Below, piece by piece: positions 52,700 through 63,460 of a stretch of 64,000 nucleotides of DNA. The position numbers were made by a program, and so were the translations under genes. Position 1 is the first letter of the stretch, and every line of letters begins with the position of its first letter. This stretch comes from Massospora cicadina (lineage: Eukaryota; Entomophthoromycota; Entomophthoromycetes; Entomophthorales; Entomophthoraceae), in assembly GCA_022478985.1 (NCBI GenBank), contig JAKSZP010009469.1:54444-118443 (forward strand). The letters run 5' to 3'. Under the pieces are notes generated by a model. That model was not told the origin of the DNA. It saw nothing but the letters and a program-made list of their open reading frames with translations, and searched no databases.

Positions 52700-55600
52700 G
52701 AATGGAGATTGTTTTCTTGGCAGCTGATGTCAATGAAGGTGAGCATGAGGTAGTTGGCATTATGTGAGGTCAGTTAAAGGGCACAGATATTTTATTGCCA
52801 GTCATTTTATGCACCAGAAATTTTGTATCCATCCATGTCTCCTTGTCATTTAATAAATATGGTTTTAGTACCAATTTGGGGAGCGCCTTCACCCCTTCAG
52901 ACTAAACGGAGGTATCTGCAACACTCAATGATCAAATGCCAACCCACTATTGGATTTGTTGGCAGGATGGGTCTTTTTGCTGGAGTATGTTCAGCCAGCT
53001 TTGTTGGTTTTATGGGTTTGGAGGAAGGCTGGTTTCAGCACTTGATTTTTTCCAACGATTTTCATGCTGATTTCATACCCAATTTTGGCTTGTCAGGCTT
53101 AAGGGTCAAATTCATCATATTTGGCGATGGGCAGCCTTTTTTGGGCGAGTTTTTGAGGCTATCCTTCTGCCAGCGCTCCTCCTCTTAAACCATCCACTCC
53201 GCTTGTGATGGGGGGGGTGCCACTGGGTCAGGGCCCCCTCGTCCATTTTATAAACTTTGAGTCAGCGTTCATGAAGAGTTCATCATTTGTTTTAGGTTTC
53301 TTGGCATCCTCCAGCTCCCATGCATCCTTATGGGCAGCATCTAGCTCCTGTTGCTGGTGTTTCATGTCTGCGACCTCTGTAAGGTTACATGGTATCCACT
53401 CCTTGGCGTTAAGGCAGAGGAAAGTTTTTGTCCTGACTTTGGTGACTCCGCTGACAGGATTATAGTTGTATTCGTGGAGGTTTTCCCTTCTTGTGGTGAC
53501 ACTGTGCCATTGTATGGCCAGTCTGATAGCAGAACTGGCACACCTGTTTTGCGTCTTTCTGTTCCACATAGATGACTTGGCTAAGACCAGGCAGGCGGAT
53601 GAATTGGGTTAAGGCGATTTTACTTAACTTATCCAAGGAGCTGGCTCATAGAGCGCCTCCATGGTCTGAGGGTGAAGGGACCTGGCGATATAATTGCCAC
53701 CAGATTGCCTGAAATTCCCAAACTTTCCCATAATATGAGAGGCCAGTCCAGATAGCCTCATGTACCCATTCTCTTTCATAATCTGTTAGCAGGTTTTGAA
53801 ACATAACCCACTGGTCAGTCTGGTTCACATAATGGGTTAGTTCCATTTTGCAGGTAGAAGCCTTTGTATTTGATTTCAACCTCAAGGAGCTTCTTCCAAT
53901 CAATCTTACCTGGTATTGCAATGTCAATGTACCAATGTTCAGGCACCCAGTGATGGTTGAAGTCTCCGCCTGTCAAGACCTTATCAAGATCATGGTAGAT
54001 TGACATTTATCAAGTTAGACCACCCCTGTTCCTCCACCAACTGCAAGTGGATTCAGATGGCATCTTTCAGGTACAACTTGGGTGCACAGCGATCAGTAAA
54101 GCCTCCACTGATAAGTTGGTGGGTGTAATCAATGTGGTTTCTGGCCCTCTTCCACTAGTTCTTGTCAGTTTGAGCTGCCACAATGCAGTACAATTTATTT
54201 TTGGCGGTGGGTTTCAGGGCGTCAGCGGGTGTTTTCCCAATATTAATACAACTGAGCGGTTTGTTAAGCCTAAACCCCCAGTTCAAGAACGCCTTGACCT
54301 GGCGTTTGTTAATACCTCATTGATTTTTGATCTTGGCAATCTGAGCTTTAATTTCCAAATGTTGCCATTTAAGGGTGTCAGCTAGCGAGAACCCCAGTCA
54401 TTACCAAAGGAGGGTGGCTTCAGGCCCTCACGTCATGTGCAGGTACTACTGAAGAGCTTCCAGCATAATTGAGTTGCGCTGGCACCAGTCCCTCACTGTG
54501 ATGCTGTTTCAACCACCCTTGGTGAAGATTCTTGCCATGAAAGCAGGCATGTACGCTTCACTCCACTGGAATGCCTCCATGGGAGCAAAGCCTTTGGCAG
54601 CTTATGAGGCAATAATGGATGGTTCTAGAAATGACTGCTTCCTGTCATGGATGGTCTCAATCCAAATTACTGCTTTGAGTCATTTGCATCTGAGGTCAGG
54701 AGTTATGACCCCCTTCACCGCTGCTGCTGCTTGTGAAGAAACTTCATGTTCCATCCACAGTTGGGAAGATTCAGGGGTGAACCCTGAAGCTTCCCAGTTG
54801 GCTGCCTCAGCAAGTGTGGCGAAGTCTCACCAGATTTTCCATTTTGAAATGGGGAACGTGCAGCCATGGAGAGTTTGTGGATTGGCTTCATTACCACCAG
54901 TTCTGCCCACTCTTGAACCTGCTCAATACTGGCAACTGCATGAAACCAGTATTTCAATTTCTTTGGGATAAACCCATTGGCGAACCATTTGATGGCCTCC
55001 TCCAGTAACCAATCCCAGAAGGGCCCCCACTCTACCGCCTTTTCCTTTGTCCAACCTGCCTTAAGCAGGTCAAATGCAGTTGCTGGTGGAATGCAGGTGT
55101 ATGACCAGTGCAAGGCTTTGGTAGCCTTGAACTTGGCTGAAACCCATTGTAGAGCCTCCTGGGGAGAAAGAGGTGTTATACCACTTCAGTGCTATTCCAA
55201 CTAGGATGGTATGGTGATCCCATTTTAGGGCGTTCAAAATGTTCAGGAAACGCTTTGAGTATTTGGAAAACTCTATAGGAAGGAGGCTTGAGCTCCTGAT
55301 GACTTGGGCGAATTTTTCTGGTATTATAGCTTTATTATACTTCATTGCGTTGTAGGATCTATGCCAGCGTCCATTTAGGCTTTAAAATCCGCAAGCTTCA
55401 GGTCCTCCAAGATGGCGGCTTCAATGGTTGGGTGATTGAGTAGATGTTCATTAGCTCAAGAGTGTCTCAGTTTGGACCCATGACGATTTGAAAAACACTG
55501 CAATTTCCAGTGAAATTTGTGTAACAAGCCAGCATTTGGCATCTCCAGCAAAGAATTTATGATCTCTCCAGATGGCCGCAATGGTGGGTGTAATGTCCAT

Positions 55601-56520
55601 TTTAAATCCACATAGTCACCGTAGAGTACAGGAACTGCAGTGCCTCCCACTGCTTGGTTTTGTGGGAGGAGACGCCATGGTTTGCCAACATATCTTTCTG
55701 CATGGGTGTGTACTTTATGGGTGCCAGGGACAACGGGCTGATTGTAGTGGGGGTGGCGAATTCCTCAGACAGGATTTTCAATATTTATTTGATAAAGTTG
55801 CCTAGTTACTGATCCATCAGATTTGGTGCCCAACGCTACATTTACAACATCAAGGTTATGGCTAATGAATCAGGTGAGCAATCGGAATTATATTGATTGG
55901 GATAGTCCCCTCTGCTGACTAGATTTTGTCAGGGATGCTGCCCAACAATTTTGGTGGGTGAGCGGATTGGTTTTTGGCTGTCATTGCCCCTGGCCCAACT
56001 GGCAACTTGTTGGAGATTCATCCTGACGATTTTAGTAGAATTTTATTTGCAATTTGTACCAGAGTCAGATCCCAAGAAACTAAAACATTATTAAGTTCTT
56101 TGTTCAACATATTTGGAGACTGATTGGTACTGTGCCAGTTTGAGATCCACCAGAGGATATTCCCAATACTGATTGAGCTGGATTCACTGCACCCCAGAAC
56201 TCTCTTGGGTAAGTCACTGGGCTTACTAGGGGCAGAAGCTGATGACTCTACCATAGGGGAGTCCTTGCAGCCAAGGTGGGCAGCATTTAGTGTTGCTGGG
56301 GTTTGTACCTTTATTGGTGACTTTTTAAAATTATTAGGAGTGCTATATACTGGGAGGTTGCCAATTCGCCCTGATGCAATTGGGTATCCTTACTAAAAGT
56401 TCTGTGGACATCAGCAGCGGGGAGCAATCTGGAGGAATTGCTTTCCTTTTCAGCGTGGTTTGCAAAGTTTTTATTTATCAAAATAATACGCTGCTTAGGC
56501 GTGGGAGTTGGTGCCATTTC
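52700..56520 (-). pseudogene. LINE ORF1 region, unusually long
   Basis: Upstream of the endonuclease about 3.8 kb keeps long open stretches on the minus strand: 56517-56311 (MAPTPTPKQRIILINKNFAN), 56254-56018, 55345-55070, 55113-54715 (132 codons), 53927-53646 and 53569-53228. It includes a zinc knuckle CQFCYQTGHTMAQC at 53540-53499 with all four ligands, as in ORF1 nucleic-acid-binding proteins of Tad-like LINEs. Peptides such as YEREWVHEAIWTGLSYYGKV lie before it. The plus-strand frames over the same bases, including a 165-codon one at 54474-54971, are shadows. If one protein, it would exceed 1000 residues, longer than usual for LINE ORF1. A second inserted element or gene in the 54.0-56.5 kb part is an alternative. 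Confidence 0.5.
53499..53540 (-). other. Zinc knuckle of LINE ORF1
   Basis: The minus strand codes CQFCYQTGHTMAQC, the exact Cys-x2-Cys-x4-His-x4-Cys pattern, followed by HHKKGKPPR. It is the clearest diagnostic motif of ORF1 and identifies the reading frame there. Confidence 0.8.
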
Positions 56521-56845
56521 AGTTTGATCTGAATGAGCACCATTGCCAAAATCCTTTTTGACAGCATCAGCAGAAAGTTAGCCTGCAGGTTTATTCTCCA
56601 TCACGGCAGGCTTTATACTATTTTTCAAGTCAAAAGAAACTGTTTTAACATAAGTACCCATCGATTTCTTTTTGCTAAGCACTGGTGGGCAGAGAGTTTT
56701 ATGTGTATAGGGGTTGGTGGTCGTGGGTACTGCTTTATAAATGCAGTAGCACACTAGCAGGCAGGTGTATTATTTCTGGACTTAGTCAGTTCACTTTTTA
56801 AATTCAAAAAGTGGGCTTAACTAGTGAAAGATGCTTTTTGCTCAA

Positions 56846-57950
56846 AACCTATGAACTTATCTAATTATAAAAATAAAACTAAAACGCTCAGTCAAAATGA
56901 TATATGATTACAATTAATATCACTATACCTTTTTTAATTACATAGATAACTTTTGTAAAGTCATTATATTTTAATAAGCCCATGACCATACCCAAAATAT
57001 AATAAGTACTGGGAAAAGTTTGGTGATTTTTGGTTTATTTGTTCATGAGATAATGTGTCTCACACATACATACATATAAAGATTTATATATATTAAGATA
57101 TACTTAGCAATGTATATTCTAAGTTGCTTATAGTTTACACGTGAACCTATTCCTATATAAACTTTTAATTTATATTTGTGTGCAAGATTATATAAGTCAG
57201 GTTAGAATATGACGCCAACTTCAAAAAGGGTTTTATTGATTATTCATAATGTCTTAATTTTATACTTTTCAGTGCCTTATTTTGAAGGAGTTCTTTTTTC
57301 CCAATTTTTTTTGAAGAATTTTTTTTTCCAAAAAAATTTTTAGCCATCTTTTTCCCTAAAAATGTATAGTGCATTATTTGAAAGTGGTTCTTTTTACCTT
57401 ATTTTAATTTAAAAATCATTATCTCTATATTGTTTTTTGAAACCTCACTATTTTTATATAAAAATAATTGTATATATGTTATATATAGTTTCTTATAAAC
57501 AAATATACCAAAAATAGTAAACTAGATATATTTAATTAAATTATTATTACCATCTTAGGTTGCTATATTTTTCTAATTATAAAAAAGATACATAAAAGCT
57601 ATATATAGAATATATCAATGATATCTAAAGTATAGTGGTAATCTTTATACTTTTTTGAGTGAGTGGTTTGTCATTATTTGTTAAATTTAATAGACTCAAT
57701 AATTTTGGTAAGAAGATGATGATTTATCAATTCATTAGCCCCATTGGTTTGATAAGCAGTTTATAATTATTTAATTAATTCCTGAGGCCCATTGGTTTCT
57801 GTATACAGATGATAATTGGTTGATTTGAAGGGTTCAATTAGTTTTGGTTGAGTAGTTGGTGAGTTTTTCTTTTAATCAACAGATTCAATGGTTTTACTAC
57901 GCATTTTGGTGGTTACTTACTTAGGTCAATAGGTATATTTACTACAAACC
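56846..57950. mobile_element. Second long-inverted-repeat element, left arm cut by the LINE
   Basis: The left part (about 56846-57090) matches the inner arm at 48560-48820 (AAAACGCTCAGTCAAAATGATATATGATTAC and, further on, GGTGATTTTTGGTTTATTTGTTCATGAG). The right part (about 57660-57950) holds the 46-base units in inverted orientation (GGTTTGATAAGCAGTTTATA, TTGGTTGATTTGAAGGGTTC, TTTTGGTTGAGTAGTTGGTG). So this is a further copy of the 43.6-kb element family, whose left end stops at the 5' boundary of the LINE. Between the arms, 57280-57350 is T-rich low-complexity DNA. Confidence 0.5.
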
Positions 57951-58501
57951 TATTGTTGTCCAACTACTAAAAATGACATAGATTTAGAAAGTTTATTTGT
58001 AGCTATAATCTACCAATGCAGAATTAAGTTTATTTGGCAATGAACTGGTCTCAAAATTGAAATTCATTGCTTCCAGTCCATTTTGATATACATACTAAAT
58101 TAATGGTCTGATACTGGAAAAATCCTTACAAAAGTAAACTGGGACCTAAGTTGGAGCATCCTCTTTTTTGAGAAATTGATCATTTAAATTGATCCAGTAA
58201 TTTTTAAAGTTATGTATGAACAAACATAGAAAAAACAAAATTATATATAAAGGTCGATTTGAGACCCTTCTCCTTTTTAAAGTCAGTTAAAAACGTTATA
58301 ATTAAAATGGAAGTCAACTGCAAATCTATAGAGCTCATTTTATTGTAGATTTGAGGGGGGTTTTATATTAGGTGATTTATAAATATTACTTGAGGCTCTG
58401 GTAGCGTGCATGGAACTAGAATATTAGGACATAAAAATAAAAGTTGTGGTGCAGATTCTTGGCGTGCATGGAACTTGCAAGAACCTCCTATTTGCATAAC
58501 A
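57951..58501 (-). repeat. 3' LTR of Gypsy E (inner limit uncertain)
   Basis: On the minus strand, the sequence right after the polypurine tract begins TGTTATGCAAATAGGAGG at 58501. It contains two short direct repeats (GTTCCATGCACGC) and a TATA-like CTTTATATATAATTTTG at about 58235. The far end could not be defined because the 5' LTR lies at or beyond the window edge and no matching copy was found. Confidence 0.45.
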
Positions 58502-58520
58502 CTCCCCCTATTCATTTTGG
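58502..58520 (-). promoter_or_regulatory. Polypurine tract of Gypsy E
   Basis: The minus strand reads GAATAGGGGGAG directly before TGTTATGC, as expected for the second-strand primer next to a 3' LTR. Confidence 0.6.
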
Positions 58521-58999
58521 TATCAATAGAGTTTTGAGCGATTCACATTAATGGTAGATTGGTATGGTACTCCATTGAGAGTCTTTAGGGCATAATTGCC
58601 ATAGGGGAAAACTTTAAAAACTTGGTAGGGTCCTCTATAGTGGGAGGTGTCTTCTTTAAATGGGAGTTAATTAATTCATTTTAATAAATATATGAAGGAA
58701 GGAAGGAAAAGGTTCCAGTTGGATGATTTGTCTGTAACTAACGAGGACTAAATCCCCACAAGTGTAAACTTGAAGTATAATAGATTATCATAGTTGGCTT
58801 TCATTTACTTGGCATGTTCAAATACAAGGTTTTGAGAAAAGGTTCTCCAATGGTGGCAATCAGATGGTTGGTTGATACTGGAAAGTTGTTTGGCTAAAGG
58901 TTTGGGCAAAATTGGACCCCAAAAAGTAACTCATAAGGGTATATTTGGTAGTGGTATAAATTTTGGTGAGGTAGGCCAAAATTATTGATGGAAGGCGTT

Positions 59000-59680
59000 T
59001 GAGTCATTTTTCAAAGTTATCAGTGGTACTACTTTCAATGGCATGCATGAGGGTTTGGTTAAAGTATTCCAACAAACTGTTGCATTGGGGATTGTAGGAA
59101 GTAGTCATGGTATATTTGGCGCAGACTTATTTGATCATCTTTTCAACCAACTTATTGTTGACTTGCATGTCTTTGTAAGATAAAATGGTGTGAAATAATC
59201 CTTATATGTTTAAATATCTTTATATAAAAATTGAGTGAAAGTTGATGCGTTGGCGTGTTGGGTTGCTTTAGCTATGGGCCACTTGATAAAATATATGGTT
59301 GCAACAAAAATGTATATGGACCCATTGGAGGCAACTCTAAGTGGGCCCATAAAATTGATACCCCACATTTCAAACAATTTAGTAGTGACATTAGTGTTGA
59401 GGGAGTTAATGAGTTTATGGTGATGCATCAAAAATTTGTCAAGCGTAGCAGGTAGTGACGTAGTTGGAAACATCATAATAGGCGCTGGGACACCAGTAAG
59501 AGGAATGTAGTTAGTTCATGTTACTTGTCTTTCAAAGTGGTTGGCATCATCGTGTGCTTCTTTCATGAATTGCATTCTTTGGGCTTTTGGCACCACTTGG
59601 GCAATTGATCCTTTGGTGCTAACAAACAACTGATTTTTGAAGATTAAAAATTAGTGCACTGGTTATTATATGTTTTGATG
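59000..59680 (-). pseudogene. Integrase of Gypsy E
   Basis: The 88-codon frame at 59476-59210 reads MWGINFMGPLRVASNGSIYI, FVATIYFIKWPIAKATQHAN and FTQFLYKDI. This is the start of the integrase core (usually Trp-x-x-Asp-Phe-x-Gly-Pro, then Val-Asp-Tyr-x-Thr-Lys-Trp). Both Asp positions are changed (Asn and Ile). The zinc domain should lie at about 59500-59680 and the rest of the core at about 59000-59200, both only faintly readable. Confidence 0.7.
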
Positions 59681-59879
59681 CTGTTGATGCCTTCTAGGTA
59701 CTTCAAACTCACATAGGAACCTCAATATCTGTATAAGCTCCTTTTCAAGTTCTATCTCCCCAATATGGAATATTTACAGCATTGTCAGGATTATTCAGGA
59801 TGTGGGAAAGGCCGGCCACAGCATTTAATTTTCTGGGAAGGTGGGTGAATTTCAAGTTCAATTCCATTAGTTCATAGCT

Positions 59880-60400
59880 CCAACAAATGTATCAGCCATT
59901 TGAGATGGGGTTTTTTGAATAGGAGGGACACCGCAAAGTTGTCTGTGAAAATGGCGACAGGTTTATAAAAAAATTATTCAAGGTGGGTCAACCTTAGGGA
60001 CAAAAATACCACGCTGAGAATTTTTATAGCCAGTAAAGGTTTTGAACTTGTAGCGAACAAAACCTTCACTAGGGTGGAAGCAGGAATTACCCTGCCAGGC
60101 TAACCACCCTTTGGTGACAGGTTTATCCAAAACATAATATCAGAATTTCCTAAGGGTGAATAACATGGCAAGGATCTCTTTTCATATATGGATGTTTTAA
60201 TTTTAACTGGGCAAATCTTTTTTTAACTATGTTCTATAGGAAGGTAGGTGTTGTCTTTAAGTTAAATGAGGAAGGCGCCAAGGGCAAGGTCCCTGGCATC
60301 CATGAATATTTAAAACTCTTTTTCTAAAGTTTGGAAATATTAAGATGGGTGAACGGGCTATTAATTTTTTGAGGGCAAACAACTGTTTTTTGTCATCTAA
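59880..60400 (-). pseudogene. RNase H of Gypsy E, interrupted by a SINE
   Basis: On the minus strand the domain starts with KKQLFALKKLIARSPILIF and continues to EILAMLFTLRKF at about 60170-60135. After the SINE (59967-60111) it resumes with KPVAIFTDNFAVSLLFKKPH and LKWLIHLLEL (59963-59878). The Thr-Asp-Asn motif corresponds to the last catalytic region of Gypsy RNase H. The insertion splits the codons around the target duplication. Confidence 0.65.
59967..60111 (-). mobile_element. SINE, family 2, inserted in RNase H of Gypsy E
   Basis: On the minus strand the element begins AAGGGTGGTTAGCCTGGCAG (A box), has ACAAGTTCAAAACC as a B-box-like sequence, and ends CTAAGGTTGACCCACCTTGA followed by an A/T tail. 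The flanks TGGCGACAGGTTTAT (59952-59966) and TGGTGACAGGTTTAT (60112-60126) form a 15-bp target duplication with one C/T difference. It interrupts a readable RNase H frame, which fixes the insertion site exactly. Length is 145 bp. Confidence 0.85.
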
Positions 60401-60419
60401 AATTCTCCATTCAATCCAC

Positions 60420-61190
60420 TTCTTTTGTAGGCGGTAAAGCGGTCCAGAAAATTTTACTGAAGTTTAGGATAAAGACTCATAGTAGTTGACAGTGCCTAGG
60501 AAGATGAGTAGTTTGGTCACGTTTTTGGTTCAGGCTAAAAGACAATAGATTCTATTTTATATGAGTCTGTGCACTTGCCATTGGGGATGAGGATATATCT
60601 GGGTAGTTTTAGTTCCTGAGTGCACAGAATGAGATTGAGACATTCAAGCTGAGGTTGTTTTTTTATTCAGGAGAACTGTTTTAAGGTTTTATAAGTGTTT
60701 CAGAAGTTTGGTAGAAAAAGTAATGTCATCAAGGTACATGGTAACACATATGTTCAAAAGGTCTTGGAATAGGTTGTCCATAACTTTATGAATGGTGTGC
60801 AATGCCAGTAAGTCCAAAGGGCATTCTGGTGTACTCAAATTGGTCAAATTTTGTGTCATGAAGGAAGTCTTGAGGGGTGGATTATCAACCAGCTCTCAGT
60901 TGACAGCATCCAGAAAAAGGTCAAAGTTGGTGATATACTTCGCGCCCCAGGGAGTAAATATGTATGAGATAAGCAGTAAGGGGAAAGTGTTCTTTTTGGT
61001 TACTTTGTTGAGTGAGGTATAGTCGATACACATTCTGAGCTTGCCATCTTTCTTAGGTACAATGACAACATGAAAGGCTCATAGTGATTGAGAGGGTCAG
61101 ATGAGTCCTTTGACTAAATCTTTCTGAATTTCATGAACGAATTTTTCATGGGCTTGAGAAAGTCATTAGGGGCGTTTGGCTATGGGTTCT
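60420..61190 (-). pseudogene. Reverse transcriptase of Gypsy E
   Basis: On the minus strand, VIVPKKDGKLRMCIDYTSLN and KVTKKNTFPL (about 61075-60990) form the first RT block. WGAKYITNFDLF (about 60950-60910) carries the first catalytic Asp. LDLLALHTIHKVMDNLFQDL follows at about 60820-60760. The catalytic box is VTMYLDDIT with YLDD coded at 60736-60725, intact. The thumb with FLGTVNYY is at about 60505-60480. Only a few stops occur. It resembles fungal Gypsy RTs. Confidence 0.8.
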
Positions 61191-61439
61191 TTATTTCCTA
61201 TGTCTATGTGGTGAGATCCTAGTGTCAAATGGGGTATGACATTGCCATCATGGCATATATTTTCATGGTACTGTTAATAAGTTGGAATAACTGAGTTTCT
61301 TAAGAAGTTAAGCTCAAGGTCTAAATTTGGTCATCTAATTTGGAACAGAGGTAGTTTTCGATTTAGTAAGGCATCCTTGTTGGGAAGCTTATGTTGGAGT
61401 CACAGACCTTGATAGGTTTCGTCCCATTGTCAGTCTGGA

Positions 61440-61760
61440 TGTACCACTGATTGCTCTCAAAGTTTGCATAGATGCCAAATTCTTTTAGGCCTGACAGGAC
61501 AGTAACATGGGGAATTGATCATTGTCAAAAACGACAGCATCAATGGATCTGTTTTTCTTAGCAATTTCAACGGGTAAGTTGAAAGATTTTCCATAGCAGG
61601 CTTGTTGGGTGCCTCAGGCCATGAGAAACACCAGGTCGCTGTATAGTATGTCCTCACAGCCAATATCTAGAAGGATTTTTTGTAATGATATTGGTAGATG
61701 AGCCAGTATCTAAGATGATTGGAAAGGTGTAACTGAAAAGGGATCCAATGGTGCGTGGTG
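61440..61760 (-). pseudogene. Aspartic protease of Gypsy E
   Basis: The minus strand codes IILDTGSSTNIIT with the active-site DTGS at 61710-61699, fully intact. It is followed in other frames by AMENLSTYPLKLLRKTDPLM (61587-61530) and a Gln-Trp-Tyr-Ile-Gln strand. The enzyme would cleave the polyprotein. Stops and a frameshift follow the active site. Confidence 0.7.
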
Positions 61761-62099
61761 CGCCATTACTATTGAACTGGGTTTTATGGGGCTTTACTGT
61801 GCCAGGTCTGAGTCAGGTCATTCAAATGCTTGTTGAAGATCTTAACAGAGCGCGGGACTGGACTTTACAGGTCTCCAAGGCTAATGAGGATCACAGTGTC
61901 TTTCAAGATTTTTGTAGAAAAACTCCTTCAGGCTGATACAAGGGAGGTACAGATTGATTTTTCGTGAGTTGATGAGGTAGGCAAAATAAGATAGGTGACA
62001 ACTAATTCTGCATAATGTGCACACCAAGGCGCAGATTTTTTGAGGACACAGGATCAAAAGATTTCTGTCAAGGGTTAAGTTTATAATGGATGTGTTGGT

Positions 62100-63311
62100 G
62101 CAGTTTGATGTAGAGCGGTGTCCCAAATGTTTCACTCATGGGGCAAGTGATTTTGGTCCAGTTCAAAATCCTTGGCAAAGGTGGATAGAGGTTTTGGTCC
62201 CAGTTATGGGTTTGAGGGTGCATCTTATTGTATTCTTCCTTGGGTACTCCAGTGAGTACTTGCTGATTTTCTTTTACAACATTCAGAAGATCTTTTTTAG
62301 TATTAGATGTTCAGAAGATCTTTGATCTTTATTTTTAGTGGGTTCTGCGGTATGAAGTTGGGTATTTTGTTCTTCATTTTTTCCTTTTTTTGGTGGTATA
62401 AGCTTCCACTAGGAGAATTATTTGATTCTGATTGAGATCCTGAGGCAGAGCCTCAATGTAACATATAGTGTTTTTTTGGATAGTATGGGTGTCATGGCGG
62501 TAAGGTTGTTTCTTCATGTAATTTGCTTGCTGAGGTTGATTTGTAGCTGCTTGATTTCAGAAATTACGTTGGTTTGGGAACAGGCCGTCAAGGTGGACAA
62601 CTTTAGAATGGAAACATGGCATGCAGCATTGGCAAGAATATTGGCTGGGCCCATTGCAGTTGTGGCAATGCATGTTGTTTCAAGAGGTCTGTCCCTGGAC
62701 CATCATCATGAGATTCTTCAAATGAGCTGCAAGGGCGTAAATCCCTAAAGCCATTTCAGAAGATGAGGTGATTAGCATCATTTTGGGAATGACCTAGTTG
62801 CAAAGGCTTTCCTCAGTTAACTAAAAGTCTTCAGATTTTCAAAACTCATTTTGGCAGTGAGATGCTAGGCGGGCATAGTTTAAGTAGGCGTAAATGGCGT
62901 CATTTACATCTGTAGGCTGTGATATCAGCATAGCATTCAGGTAGGGTTCCTCCAAGGCGTCAAGGTACCAGTCAAGAAGTTGGAGGTCCATGTCCTCAGT
63001 GCAGCGGTTGCCAGCCTGGTACCACAGTCCTACCAGGTCTTTTAAGTTTTTCAAGAAGTGGCTCAAATTTGGGTAGTTTTTAGATGGATATGGCAGAACT
63101 TCTCACATATTTAAACTTGGAGTGGTGGAATTGGCGCGGGCATGTCCTGCCAGTTGACCCATGAGTCAAACTGCATTGGCACAGTGCCAGCGTTGTGTGG
63201 TGCCAGTAAGGAGGGAGTAAACATCCCAGAGTCATTGATGGGGAGGGGCTTTGCACTCATCCCCCCATGAGTTGTAGGCTGTGAGTCATATTTATATTGG
63301 TCCATCATCAA
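62100..63311 (-). pseudogene. Gag of Gypsy E
   Basis: It starts near MMMDQYKYDSQPTTHGGMSA at 63311. The capsid-like core is at 63066-62839 (MSHFLKNLKDLVGLWYQAGN, LLDWYLDALEEPYLNAMLIS). A zinc knuckle at about 62680-62640 reads CHNCNGPSQYSCQC, with Gln where His is expected. The part to 62100 is a polar linker (for example HTIQKNTICYIEALPQ). A few stops break the frame. Gag forms the particle and binds RNA. Confidence 0.65.
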
Positions 63312-63440
63312 ATTTGGCCAATGATTGGCAAGTAAACATATGCATGATAGCCATTTTGGTCTTCTCAGATAAGGCTGCCTCCATAGGATGTGTAGGGTTC
63401 TGATTCATATTTGGCAGGATCACCTATCTATCATTGTGGG

Positions 63441-63458
63441 ATCCACCGACGGATACCA
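63441..63458 (-). promoter_or_regulatory. Candidate tRNA primer-binding site of Gypsy E
   Basis: The minus strand reads TGGTATCCGTCGGTGGAT about 140 bases before the gag start, and TGG is the first triplet of LTR-element primer sites. The preceding bases are not the usual CA end of an LTR and the matching tRNA is not known, so this is tentative. Confidence 0.3.
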
Positions 63459-63460
63459 CA

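Larger units (their letters stand above)
48835..56800 (-). mobile_element. LINE, near full length, minus strand
   Basis: This is a non-LTR retrotransposon reading from about 56.8 kb down to 48.84 kb. In element order there is a long ORF1 region with a zinc knuckle (53499-53540), an APE-type endonuclease (52620-51848), reverse transcriptase (about 51574-50470) and a C-terminal Cys/His region (49518-49219). The 3' end has AATAAAGTGTGG (about 48850) and then an A-rich tail (AAAAAATTG, ending about 48835). The order, the zinc knuckle in ORF1 and the C-terminal domain suit the Tad/L1-like group. It is less AT-rich and much better preserved than the LINE at 4.5-7 kb, but stops remain in every domain. 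No target duplication was found. Confidence 0.8.
57951..63460 (-). mobile_element. Gypsy LTR retrotransposon E, minus strand
   Basis: Reading from about 63.46 kb downward it shows gag (63311 to about 62100), protease (about 61760-61440), reverse transcriptase (about 61190-60420), RNase H (about 60400-59880, interrupted by a SINE), integrase (about 59680-59000) and a polypurine tract with the start of the 3' LTR at 58501. The catalytic motifs of protease (DTGS) and RT (YLDD) are intact, so this copy is younger than A, B and C, although several stops are present. The 5' LTR would lie beyond about 63460 and probably runs off the window. Confidence 0.8.

Noticed and set aside
54474..54971. The longest single open frame on the plus strand (165 codons)
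   Set aside because: It overlaps minus-strand LINE ORF1 frames that have protein-like composition, has no motif, and is flanked by minus-strand LINE domains in correct order. It is a shadow.
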